From Komagataeibacter nataicola (GTDB taxonomy: Bacteria > Pseudomonadota > Alphaproteobacteria > Acetobacterales > Acetobacteraceae): a stretch of DNA of 61,944 bases. The translations under genes and the position numbers were made by a program. How positions within the stretch are numbered: position 1 is the stretch's first letter; each line of letters starts with the position of its first letter. Under the pieces are notes generated by a model. That model searched no databases. It was not told the origin of the DNA and worked only from the letters and a program-made list of their open reading frames with translations. The stretch spans positions 1-61,944 of the forward strand of contig NZ_NIRT01000018.1 of assembly GCF_003207795.1 (NCBI RefSeq). Direction: 5' to 3'. Shown here piece after piece: positions 38,404 to 46,736 of this stretch.

Positions 38404-39018
38404 ATGCAGAGATTCATCCCCCGTCGCCACGCACTGGCCCTGCTGGCAACACTCGCCACCATGCCTGTTGCTTCAGCATGGGCGGTTGATGCCGGCGCGC
38501 AGGCCCGTTCCTTCGTCACCATGTTTGGCAGCAAACTCGTTGGCGTGGTCAACAGCGACATCTCGCTGGAAAAGAAAAAGCAGGACATCCTGCCCCTGCT
38601 CGAACAGTATGTGGATGTTGACGCCATCGGCCGCTACTGCCTTGGCCGCTACTGGCGCACCGCCACCCCGGACCAGCAGACCCGCTACATCAAGCTGTTC
38701 CATCAGGTGCTGGTCAACGCCATTACCGACAAGATTGGCGACTACCGCGGCGTGACCTTCGTGGTGGGCTCAAGCGCACCTTCGGGTGATGACACGGCCG
38801 TGTCCACCGTCATCAACCGCCCTGGCCAGCCGGGTGCCGATACGCAGTGGATCATCAGCACCGCCAGCGGCAGCCCCAAGGTGGTGGACGTGGTGGGTGA
38901 AGGCGCAAGCCTGCGCCTGACGCAGCGGCAGGATTACGGCTCCTTCATCGCGCGCAATGGCGGCAACGTGGATGCCCTGCTGCGTGCGCTCGACAAGCAG
39001 ATCGCCAACCATCACTGA
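38404..39018 (+). CDS. mlaC: MlaC/Ttg2D periplasmic phospholipid carrier
   Basis: A 204-aa periplasmic protein that ferries phospholipid between MlaA and the inner-membrane Mla complex. It has a signal peptide (RRHALALLATLATMPVASAWA) with a twin Arg near the start. The core contains YVDVDAIGRYCLGRYWR near residue 76 and YRGVTFVVG near 114. Length is typical. MlaFEDB, the usual ABC transporter, is not in the window. A terminator follows at 39045. Confidence 0.88.
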   Translation: MQRFIPRRHALALLATLATMPVASAWAVDAGAQARSFVTMFGSKLVGVVNSDISLEKKKQDILPLLEQYVDVDAIGRYCLGRYWRTATPDQQTRYIKLFHQVLVNAITDKIGDYRGVTFVVGSSAPSGDDTAVSTVINRPGQPGADTQWIISTASGSPKVVDVVGEGASLRLTQRQDYGSFIARNGGNVDALLRALDKQIANHH

Positions 39019-39044
39019 TTGCACCCTGTAACGGGCGTGTCATG

Positions 39045-39072
39045 AAAAAGCCGGTTTCGTGCAGGCTTTTTT
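39045..39072 (+). terminator. Rho-independent terminator of mlaAC
   Basis: AAAAAGCC pairs with GGCTTTTTT around an eleven-base loop, ending in a T-run, 27 bp after the mlaC stop. Confidence 0.85.
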
Positions 39073-39488
39073 AATGATGATGACCACCTGCTCCCCCTGC
39101 TGGCAAATGCCCTGTCCCCATCATTTTCCAACCGGATAGGCAACAGGCCACAGGGGGGCCACTACAGGGCACGATACATGAAGCCTGCTGCCCATGTTGC
39201 AGGGGATTTCGGGGCCAGTATTTTTTGCGATGACGCGGAAAGTGTACCCAGATTCCCTCTCCATAAATTAGCCTTATGCATAGTATTGTATCTGTAGCTT
39301 CATGAGATCAGGGAATTTTTCACCATTGCCGGAACACCGTGCCATTCTGTCCTGCCAGCATAACGGGGCGACGGGCGATGCCTGAACCATTTATTCAAAA
39401 CAACATGGCGCAACCCAATACATGACGACTATACCCATATAAAAAGAAATTATTTTTATATCACTATCAAAACAAAGAGAACGCCAAG
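39073..39488. other. AT-rich intergenic region
   Basis: About 415 bp that changes from high GC to AT-rich toward the following gene. I see no gene, repeat or clear promoter. Confidence 0.45.
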
Positions 39489-40571
39489 ATGAAAAAAATT
39501 CTGAAAGCGAATAAACTTCTCTTTTTTTCGTTTATTATAGCGGCCTTCTCGCTTGCGATCTTTGATCTTGAAACAATTCCTTTTGGTGGTCTCACCTATA
39601 GTACCTGCAAATGGGACTGTATGTGGTACAGGGACATCATCCTGCATGGCTACCAGACCGATACCTATCTGTCGCTTCGCCATATAGGCATGGCTGCATG
39701 GCCATTTTTCCCGCTTTTTCCCAGCCTTGCCGCTGGCCTGAAATATCTGACGGGCCTGACTGCCGAAGGCGCGGCGCTGCTGCTCAACCAGACACTATTC
39801 TTTTTCATGGTGGCGTTCGCAGCACTATATTACAAGAAATTTGTTGATAGCCAAAAATATATTTTATTTATATTACTGCTCTGTCTGTCACCATTCTCCC
39901 TATGGTGCAAAGTTCAATATTCTGAATGTATTTATGCGCTCATAACGATCTGCATCGTTTATTTTGCAAAAGAGAAAAAATACATACCGCTCTTCCTGTG
40001 TTCTTTCCTTGCCACCCTCACCCGCCCCACGGGCATCATGCTGGTGGGCACATGCGGGGGCTATCTCATGGTTGAGGCGATCAGGGCACGAAATCTGAAT
40101 GATTTTTTAAACGGGGGCTTTTCCATCATGGCGGGCAGCCTGGGGCTGTCTGCCTATATGCTCTATCTCTATTATCTGAGCGGTGATGCGCTGGCCTTCT
40201 CGCACCTGGAGCGCAGTTGGGGGCGTGAGTTCAAGTTTCCCGGTCTGTGGCTCATGGACGCCATTACGCATGGGCACCGGATCAACGGGCTGATCTCGGC
40301 TTTTATCGATATGTTCTTCCTATATTACGGCTTTAAAAAGCGGATGTACCTGGAAACATCGATCCTGACAGTCACGTTCCTGTGCGCCATCAGTTCCGGC
40401 CTCGAATCACTACACCGATACATCATGGGCAACCCTTTATTTGTTATGATTTTCACCCGGATATTTGACCATAAAAGTAAAAAATTCACCAATTATGCTG
40501 TTCTGGGTCTTTTTGTTCTGAACATAATCGTTTCAGCAATGTGGTTTAACGATTCACATTACATACATTAG
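39489..40571 (+). CDS. membrane glycosyltransferase-like protein (PIG-V/GT-C type)
   Basis: A 360-aa protein with about eight hydrophobic helices. The first periplasmic loop has CKWDCMWYRDI, matching the WD...WY pattern seen in PIG-V-like mannosyltransferases, and a conserved GMAAWPFFPLFP follows. GT-C enzymes of this kind take a sugar from a lipid phosphate. The region has many AAA, TTT and ATA codons and lower GC than its neighbours, which suggests transfer from another genome. The small gene at 40589 is 17 bp downstream. Substrate unknown. Confidence 0.65.
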   Translation: MKKILKANKLLFFSFIIAAFSLAIFDLETIPFGGLTYSTCKWDCMWYRDIILHGYQTDTYLSLRHIGMAAWPFFPLFPSLAAGLKYLTGLTAEGAALLLNQTLFFFMVAFAALYYKKFVDSQKYILFILLLCLSPFSLWCKVQYSECIYALITICIVYFAKEKKYIPLFLCSFLATLTRPTGIMLVGTCGGYLMVEAIRARNLNDFLNGGFSIMAGSLGLSAYMLYLYYLSGDALAFSHLERSWGREFKFPGLWLMDAITHGHRINGLISAFIDMFFLYYGFKKRMYLETSILTVTFLCAISSGLESLHRYIMGNPLFVMIFTRIFDHKSKKFTNYAVLGLFVLNIIVSAMWFNDSHYIH

Positions 40572-40588
40572 GCGGGAGCGGCATCACC

Positions 40589-40864
40589 ATGTCAAACAAA
40601 TTGATTATTCCCATTGCAATACTCATTGCTTTATTTGATTTTTTTGTTCTTTATAAAGCCATGCACCCGACCGTCAGTAAAAATTACATGGATTACTTTA
40701 TAAATAAAAATACAGAAGATACAGATTACCATTACAGGGAGCTGTACGATTACTATGAATTCAGGCAGGCCCATCCGGATATGGAGCCCTGGCGGTTCAG
40801 GGATATCTGTCAGGGCAAGCAGAAGAAATGTGTCCTGCCACAATCATCCGGGTCGCCATCATAA
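40589..40864 (+). CDS. small single-pass membrane protein, unknown
   Basis: A 91-aa protein with one N-terminal membrane helix (LIIPIAILIALFDFFVLY) and a soluble part rich in Tyr and Asp. Two Cys near the C-terminus (CQGKQKKC) could form a disulfide. It shares the low GC of the upstream glycosyltransferase-like gene, 17 bp away, and may be its partner or a substrate. I do not recognise a family. Confidence 0.55.
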   Translation: MSNKLIIPIAILIALFDFFVLYKAMHPTVSKNYMDYFINKNTEDTDYHYRELYDYYEFRQAHPDMEPWRFRDICQGKQKKCVLPQSSGSPS

Positions 40865-40879
40865 ATATATGACCTGAAA

Positions 40880-40918
40880 CCGTCTGTTCCCCCACGAAGA
40901 ACGGAGGACGCCAGACGG
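40880..40918. terminator. Hairpin at convergent junction
   Basis: CCGTCTG (40880-40886) and CAGACGG (40912-40918) pair around a 25-base loop, extended by AAA/TT-type flanks. It is a candidate bidirectional terminator. Confidence 0.35.
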
Positions 40919-40931
40919 CTTCAGAAAGCCA

Positions 40932-41915
40932 TCAGGATCCCTTGAGAATGGCGACATGGGCCACGCCATCATGCGTGATCCAGCCCCGGTACATGCCATC
41001 CGTGTTGAAAGGCATAGCGATATTACCCCTGTCATCCACCAAAATCGCGCCGCCATCACCGCCAAGGGCAGGAATTTCGTGGTTGATGACATCATCAGCC
41101 GCCTGGGCCAGTGGCTGGTGCATCATCGTCACCCGCATGCAGATTTCATGGGCCGCCACCGTGCGGATGTAATATTCGCCCCAGCCCGTGCCCGACATGG
41201 CGCAGCCTGCATTGGCGTATGTGCCCGCACCGATGATGGGCGAATCGCCAACGCGGCCCCACATCTTGTCCGTCAGGCCGCCCGTTGAGGTCGCTGCCGC
41301 CAGATGCCCGTTGCGATCAAGCGCCACGGCGCCCACCGTGCCATGATGGGTATCGGCTTCCTGCGCCTGCTTCTGCCGGTCTTTTTCCAGCGCCGCCTGT
41401 AACTGCGCCCAGCGCCGGTCAGTGCGAAAATAGGCAGCATCAACCAGGGCCACGCCCTGCGTTCTGGCAAAGGCTTCCGCCCCATCGCCAATCAGAAACA
41501 CATGGGGCGAATGCGCCATGACAGCAGCCGCCAGCGCTATGGGGTTGCGCACATGCGTAACACCCGCAATGGCCCCGGCCTGCAATGTCGCGCCATCCAT
41601 GATCGCGGCATCCATCTCGTTATGGCCATCATGCGTGAAAACCGCACCCTTGCCTGCGTTGAATTCCGGATTGTCCTCAAGCACCTGCACGGCGGCTTCA
41701 ACGGCCTCGACCGCGGGCCTGCCGGTTTTCAGCCTGGCATAACCGGTGCGCAATGCGCGTTTAAGGGCTGCCGTAACCGCTTTTTCACGCGCGGGCGTCA
41801 TATCCTTGCGGATCACGCCTGCCCCACCATGAATGACCAGCACCGGATCAGCCGCATGGGCCGATACCGCCACGGAACACAGCAGGCAGGCCAGCGCTGC
41901 AGAAAGTATTTTCAC
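40932..41915 (-). CDS. iaaA: isoaspartyl peptidase/L-asparaginase (Ntn hydrolase)
   Basis: A 327-aa secreted enzyme with a Sec signal peptide (ILSAALACLLCSVAVSAHA). It is made as a precursor and self-cleaves before the nucleophile Thr in HHGTVGAVALDRNG near residue 193, giving alpha and beta chains. It removes isoaspartyl residues from peptides and hydrolyses asparagine. The GGAGV near residue 30 and the GDSPIIGAGTYAN near 237 are family segments. A periplasmic location is inferred from the signal. Confidence 0.93.
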   Translation of the reverse strand: MKILSAALACLLCSVAVSAHAADPVLVIHGGAGVIRKDMTPAREKAVTAALKRALRTGYARLKTGRPAVEAVEAAVQVLEDNPEFNAGKGAVFTHDGHNEMDAAIMDGATLQAGAIAGVTHVRNPIALAAAVMAHSPHVFLIGDGAEAFARTQGVALVDAAYFRTDRRWAQLQAALEKDRQKQAQEADTHHGTVGAVALDRNGHLAAATSTGGLTDKMWGRVGDSPIIGAGTYANAGCAMSGTGWGEYYIRTVAAHEICMRVTMMHQPLAQAADDVINHEIPALGGDGGAILVDDRGNIAMPFNTDGMYRGWITHDGVAHVAILKGS

Positions 41916-42060
41916 CCGTCAATCTCCCCAGAGAATCAAGGAGACGAGTTTATAGAAACAATACGGATAAAAAACGATTTCTTCCGTACGCAGCCGGAAC
42001 GTCGTTTGAAAAATTGACCGGATTGGAATGCCTGAACAAGATCGCGCCTGAAGCTTTATG

Positions 42061-42097
42061 AAAAAAGCCGCGCCAGACACTACCCATGCTGGCTTTT
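42061..42097 (-). terminator. Terminator downstream of GNAT gene
   Basis: On the minus strand AAAAGCC pairs with GGCTTTTTT around an inner CCAG/CTGG stem, ending in a T-run, shortly after the GNAT stop. Confidence 0.6.
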
Positions 42098-42107
42098 CAG
42101 GCCAGCC

Positions 42108-42638
42108 CTAATGCAGGCTGGCCCGTAAGGGCGCGCCCCGCAGGCTGTGATAGAGCAGGATATCCGGCCCGCAGCGTTCAGGCTGATCCGTGCACACGCT
42201 CATGCCCGCGCCGCCAAAAACCTGCCGGGCCACGATGTCATGTTCACGCACATAGGCGATGACCCGACTCACCCCACCATCATGCGCAAAGGCCAGCGCC
42301 GTGGTTGTCGCCTCGCGTGATAGCGCCGTATCACGCACATCCGCGACCATGGTGAACTGTAATTCATGGCAGTCAGGCGCGGTGGTAGAAGGCTGCACAC
42401 CTGCCAGCCCGATAAAACGGCCCTGCTGACGCACGGTAAACATGCCCACGCCCTCACGGCCCCATGTCATGAGGTCGGTCAGCATATCCTGCTCGCTCAG
42501 CACGCGGTTGCATACGCCGCCAGCCAGCCGCCCGGTCACGCCAGCGCTGGCTTTCAGCCGCACCACGTCCTCAAGGTCGGTCCATGAGACCGGATCAAGC
42601 TGCAGGTGGCCTGTCTGTATGTGACATCGACATCCCAT
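42108..42638 (-). CDS. GNAT family N-acetyltransferase
   Basis: A 176-aa protein. The GNAT strand is GMFTVRQQGRFIGLAGV near residue 66, followed by HELQFTMVADVRDTALSREAT and HDGGVSRVIAYVREHD. The usual RGxGxG acetyl-CoA loop is altered (VRDTALSREA), so activity or fold group is less certain; it resembles the RimJ/RimL-type group. The start at 42638 has GGAGG five bases upstream. It lies 75 bp downstream of ettA on the same strand. Confidence 0.7.
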   Translation of the reverse strand: MGCRCHIQTGHLQLDPVSWTDLEDVVRLKASAGVTGRLAGGVCNRVLSEQDMLTDLMTWGREGVGMFTVRQQGRFIGLAGVQPSTTAPDCHELQFTMVADVRDTALSREATTTALAFAHDGGVSRVIAYVREHDIVARQVFGGAGMSVCTDQPERCGPDILLYHSLRGAPLRASLH

Positions 42639-42713
42639 TACTGCCTCCCCAGGGCCGGTGCGTAAAACCCGGCCTTTATTGAAGGCAGATAATGGGGCCG
42701 ATGGCAAATAGAA

Positions 42714-44393
42714 TCAGCGCTCGATGGGGCGATACTTGATGCGGCTCGGCTCGGTCGCATCCGGGCCAAGGCGGCGGCGCTTGTCTTCCTCATAGGCCTG
42801 GAAGTTACCCTCGAACCATTCCACGTGGCTGTCGCCCTCAAAGGCAAGGATATGGGTGGCCAGACGGTCAAGGAACCAGCGATCATGGCTGATGATGACC
42901 GCGCAGCCCGCGAATTCGGCCAGGGCATCCTCCAGCGCGCGCAGCGTATCGACATCAAGGTCGTTGGTCGGCTCATCGAGCAGGATCACATTGCTTTCCT
43001 GCCGCAGCATCTTGGCCAGATGCACGCGGTTGCGCTCACCACCCGAGAGCACGCCCACCTTCTTCTGCTGGTCCGCGCCCTTGAAGTTGAAAGCCCCCAC
43101 ATAGGCGCGCGACGGCACGGCCCGCTTGCCAAGGTAGATCACGTCGGTCCCGCCGGAGATTTCCTCCCACACGGTCTTGTCGTCATCAAGGCTGAAGCGC
43201 GACTGGTCCACATAGCCAAGCTTGACCGTGTCACCAATGACAAGTTTGCCGCTATCGGGTGTTTCCTGCCCCATAATCATCTTGAACAGGGTGGACTTGC
43301 CCGCGCCGTTCGGCCCGATCACGCCTACGATGCCGCCCGGCGGCAGCTTGAAGTTCAGGTCATCGATCAGCAGGCGGTTGCCAAAGCCCTTGCGCAGGTC
43401 CTCGGCCTCGATCACCGTGCTGCCAAGGCGCGGCCCGGGCGGAATGACGATATCGGCAACGCCATTCGCCTTCTCGTTGTTCTGGGCCAGCATTTCCTCA
43501 TAGCGCGCGATACGCGACTTGCTCTTGGCCTGGCGGGCCTTGGGCGAGGAGCCGATCCATTCCTGCTCGGCGGCAAGGGCGCGCTGGCGGGCGCTCTCTT
43601 CCTTTTCCTCCTGCGCCAGGCGCTTGCGCTTCTGGGTCAGCCAGGAGGAGTAGTTGCCCTCGAACGGATAGCCACGGCCACGCTCGAGTTCGAGAATCCA
43701 GTTGGTGACGTTATCGAGGAAGTAACGGTCATGAGTAATGACCATCACGGTGCCTTCGTAATCACGCAGCGTCTTTTCCAGCCATGATACGCTCTCGGCA
43801 TCAAGGTGGTTGGTCGGTTCATCGAGCAGCAGCAGGTCGGGCTTTTCAAGCAGCAGGCGGCACAGCGCCACGCGGCGGCGCTCACCACCGGAGAGCTTTT
43901 CAACGGGGCTGTCGGCCGGCGGGCAGCGCAGGGCCTCGAGTGCGATCTCGAGCTTGCGGTCGAGTTCCCAGCCATCGCCCGCGTCAATCACTTCCTGCAG
44001 TTCGGCCTGTTCGGCCAGCAGGGTGTTCATCTCGTCATCGGACATGGGCTCGGCGAACTTCATCGAGATCTCGTTGAAGCGGTCCACGGCCTTTTTCAGC
44101 GGGCCAAAGCCCAGCGCCACGTTCTCGCCAACCGTCAGGCTCTCGTCGAGCTTGGGCTCCTGTTCGAGGTAGCCCACGCGCGCGCCCTCGGCGGCCCAGG
44201 CCTCGCCACCGAATTCCTTTTCCACGCCCGCCATGATCTTGAGCAGCGTCGATTTACCGGCGCCGTTGACGCCGAGCACACCGATCTTGACGCCGGGCAG
44301 GAAGGACAGGGTAATGCCCTTGAAGACCTCACGCCCACCCGGATACGCCTTGGTCAGGTCCTTCATCACATAGACATATTGCGTGGCGGCCAT
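42714..44393 (-). CDS. ettA: energy-dependent translational throttle protein (ABC-F)
   Basis: A 559-aa cytosolic ABC-F protein that binds the ribosomal E site and gates the first elongation cycles according to ATP/ADP ratio. Two ATPase domains are seen: Walker A GVNGAGKST and GPNGAGKST, signatures LSGGERRRVALC and LSGGERNRVHLAK, and two Walker B LLDEPTNxLD. The 50-residue arm motif and the PtIM linker lie between. The start at 44393 has AGGAG nine bases upstream; the longer open frame runs into the tRNA and was rejected. Confidence 0.95.
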   Translation of the reverse strand: MAATQYVYVMKDLTKAYPGGREVFKGITLSFLPGVKIGVLGVNGAGKSTLLKIMAGVEKEFGGEAWAAEGARVGYLEQEPKLDESLTVGENVALGFGPLKKAVDRFNEISMKFAEPMSDDEMNTLLAEQAELQEVIDAGDGWELDRKLEIALEALRCPPADSPVEKLSGGERRRVALCRLLLEKPDLLLLDEPTNHLDAESVSWLEKTLRDYEGTVMVITHDRYFLDNVTNWILELERGRGYPFEGNYSSWLTQKRKRLAQEEKEESARQRALAAEQEWIGSSPKARQAKSKSRIARYEEMLAQNNEKANGVADIVIPPGPRLGSTVIEAEDLRKGFGNRLLIDDLNFKLPPGGIVGVIGPNGAGKSTLFKMIMGQETPDSGKLVIGDTVKLGYVDQSRFSLDDDKTVWEEISGGTDVIYLGKRAVPSRAYVGAFNFKGADQQKKVGVLSGGERNRVHLAKMLRQESNVILLDEPTNDLDVDTLRALEDALAEFAGCAVIISHDRWFLDRLATHILAFEGDSHVEWFEGNFQAYEEDKRRRLGPDATEPSRIKYRPIER

Positions 44394-44494
44394 GACGGTC
44401 GGCTCCTGATAAACTGAAAGAAAATGGCAAATCACCCACCGCACGGCGTGGGGGTGCATCGGCCCATGGCCACCGTGCCGCGTGCTCAAAAGCC

Positions 44495-44568
44495 TGCGCC
44501 CGGCAGGACTTGAACCCGCAACCAAGCCGTTATGAGCGGCCCGCTCTAACCAATTGAGCTACGGGCGC
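44495..44568 (-). tRNA. tRNA with anticodon CAU, probably tRNA-Ile2
   Basis: A complete 74-base cloverleaf without encoded CCA. The acceptor stem is GCGCCCG/CGGGCGC, the D arm GCTCAATTGGTTAGAGC, the anticodon loop CTCATAA, and the T arm GCGGG-TTCAAGT-CCTGC. The anticodon stem and the segment CTTGGTTGCGGGTTCAAGTCC resemble tRNA-Ile2 (lysidine-modified CAU), in contrast with elongator tRNA-Met. Initiator features (CGGG start and three GC pairs in the anticodon stem) are not present. Confidence 0.9.
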
Positions 44569-44831
44569 GCAGGCAGCCCCTGATCTCGCGCATGTCGCGG
44601 GTTTTGGCAAGATCAACATGCCTTTTTGTGCGTAATTTTTTCCGTGGCACAGACGATATCGCCATAAAAAAAACAGGTTCATGATCTGGCTCATGGTGCC
44701 CCCCCCTGTCACGGAACATGACTTGCACAGGAAACGCGGGGAGATATACCGTCATTCCCCGTTAATTCATGCCGCCCCGCTCCGGGGCAGCCCTTAACGC
44801 ATATGACAGGCAGCAGGAGGCCTGAACAGCA

Positions 44832-45359
44832 ATGGATGTATCGAAGATTTCCCCCGGCAAGGACGTACCCAACGACATCAACGTCGTGATCGAAATTCCG
44901 CAGGGTTCAGGCGTCAAGTACGAAATCGACAAGGATAGCGGCGCGCTGGTGGTGGACCGCATCCTGTTCACGCCCATGGTCTATCCGGCGGCCTATGGCT
45001 TCATTCCCAACACGCTGGCCGCCGATGGCGACCCGACCGATGCGCTCGTGCTGATGCCCGCCGCCGTCGTGCCGGGCGTTGTGGTGCGTGCGCGCCCCAT
45101 CGGCGTGCTGCGCATGGAAGACGAGAGCGGCCAGGACGAAAAGATCATCTGCGTGCCGCACGACAAGGTGCACCCGTACTATTCCAACGTGGAAAAGCTC
45201 GAGGATCTGCCAGAGATCGTGCTGAAGGAGATCGAGCACTTCTTCACCCGCTACAAGGACCTCGAAAAGGGCAAGTGGGTCAAGGTTGCAGGCTGGGCCG
45301 ACAAGAAGGTTGCAGGCGAAGTGATCCTTGAATCCGTCAAGGCCGTCGCTGGCAAGTAA
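44832..45359 (+). CDS. ppa: inorganic pyrophosphatase, family I
   Basis: A 175-aa cytosolic enzyme that hydrolyses pyrophosphate to two phosphates and drives biosynthetic reactions forward. The Mg2+-binding signature DGDPTDALVLMP lies near residue 66, and KYEIDKDSGAL near 29 is conserved. Length matches the bacterial hexameric form. It is followed by a dispersed repeat that separates it from the convergent glycosyltransferase gene. Confidence 0.97.
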   Translation: MDVSKISPGKDVPNDINVVIEIPQGSGVKYEIDKDSGALVVDRILFTPMVYPAAYGFIPNTLAADGDPTDALVLMPAAVVPGVVVRARPIGVLRMEDESGQDEKIICVPHDKVHPYYSNVEKLEDLPEIVLKEIEHFFTRYKDLEKGKWVKVAGWADKKVAGEVILESVKAVAGK

Positions 45360-45366
45360 GATGGCC

Positions 45367-45455
45367 GATAAAAGTTTTTGGTGAAGTTTTTTTTCAGAAA
45401 GCTTCGAAAAACGCCGCCTTTTTGAAAAAAGGCGGCACCCAGAAACTTTTATCGT
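45367..45455. repeat. Dispersed hairpin repeat, short form (copy D)
   Basis: An 89-bp copy with near-perfect terminal inverted ends (GATAAAAGTTTTTGGTG and CACCCAGAAACTTTTATC) and an internal CGCCGCC/GGCGGC hairpin around a T/A run. It is the clearest full short unit and lies between convergent genes. Confidence 0.88.
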
Positions 45456-45460
45456 CTTTA

Positions 45461-46708
45461 TCAGGCGGCATTGGTCAGCCGGCTGCCACCGTGGGTGAGT
45501 TCTCCAATCAGCCGGTGGTAGCCCGCCATGTAGTCCTGCATGGCCAGCGTTTTTACGGCATGGGCGCGGACATTGGCCCGCAGTCTTGTCGCCAGCCTTT
45601 CATCCTCCAGCAGTTCCACCACGCCCTGCGCAATGCGCCGTGGCGCGAGGAAGGGCACAAGCCGCGCGGTGCGGCCATCTTGCAAAAATTCCTCTACCGG
45701 CGCGGTCTGGCTACCCACGATCGCACAGCCGCAGGCCATGGCCTCACGCAGGGACCATGACGCCACGAACGGGTATGTCAGATAGACATGCGCGTCCGAT
45801 CGCTGAAGCAGGCGGCGGAAGTCATCATATTTTACCCGCCCCGCGAAATGCACGCGCCGCATGTCCAGCACGCCGCCAAGCTCGGCCAGCATATGCTGCC
45901 GCCATGTCTGCCCACCCAGCGCGGGGGCGCCATAGCTGACCCCGTCGCCACCCACCAGCACCACCCGCACATCGGGTCGCGCCCGCAGGATATGGGGCAG
46001 CGCGCGCATGAACACATGAAACCCCCGGTACGGCTCAAGGTCACGCGCAACATAGGTGACCAGTTTCTCGCCGGGCTGCACCACCGCATTGCCCAACGTG
46101 AAGGGACGCAGGCGGGCCTGCGGGTCCGGGGCGCATTCTTGCAAATCCACTCCTTCAGGCAGCAGGGTCAGGCGCGGGCGCGCCCAGTCAGGATAGGTCG
46201 CGTGCTGGAAACGCGTGGGCGTATGCCCCCATCCCGGCAGGGCCAGGGCCAGAAGGTTGAGTGTATTGCGCGCCCGGATCAGGGGTGCCACATCGACGGG
46301 CGGGGGGAATTCAGGATCAAACCCCACATCCAACCCGGTGGGGTGATAGAAGAACTCATAATAGCCCAGCAGCGGCACGCCGGGATACACATCGGGCAGG
46401 TCCAGCATCTCGCCCCAGCCATGGTGGCCGATGATGATGTCAGGCACATAACCCAGATCCCGCAGCGTGCGCGCCGCCTGCGCCACGGCCGCCGCACGCT
46501 GCATGGCGCGTGCGAGTTCCGCCACCGGCCCCGGCGCGGCCAGTTCCGGCGCGGGTGGCAGGCGGTAGGACACCCGGCGCACGCCTGCCATGTGGGAAGT
46601 CCCTGATTCGCTGATGAAAATGATCTCGTTGCCGCCCTGCCCCCGCAGGTCGCGCAGCAGGTGAAGGAACTGGGCCGGAAAATTCTGGTGCACGAACAGA
46701 TATTTCAT
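45461..46708 (-). CDS. glycosyltransferase family 4
   Basis: A 415-aa cytosolic glycosyltransferase with a GT-B fold. The N-terminus KYLFVHQNFPAQF is typical of GT4; the C-terminal nucleotide-sugar domain has LLPEGVDLQEC near 209, YVARDLEPYRGF near 245, and the EX7E-like EAMACGCAIVGSQTAPVEEF near 347. The start at 46708 has GGGGGG five bases upstream; the longer open frame to 47251 overlaps the next gene and was rejected. It is the last gene of the secretion/glycosylation operon. Confidence 0.88.
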   Translation of the reverse strand: MKYLFVHQNFPAQFLHLLRDLRGQGGNEIIFISESGTSHMAGVRRVSYRLPPAPELAAPGPVAELARAMQRAAAVAQAARTLRDLGYVPDIIIGHHGWGEMLDLPDVYPGVPLLGYYEFFYHPTGLDVGFDPEFPPPVDVAPLIRARNTLNLLALALPGWGHTPTRFQHATYPDWARPRLTLLPEGVDLQECAPDPQARLRPFTLGNAVVQPGEKLVTYVARDLEPYRGFHVFMRALPHILRARPDVRVVLVGGDGVSYGAPALGGQTWRQHMLAELGGVLDMRRVHFAGRVKYDDFRRLLQRSDAHVYLTYPFVASWSLREAMACGCAIVGSQTAPVEEFLQDGRTARLVPFLAPRRIAQGVVELLEDERLATRLRANVRAHAVKTLAMQDYMAGYHRLIGELTHGGSRLTNAA

Positions 46709-46736
46709 GCAAGCCCCCCGCGCCCGCTGCCTGCGG

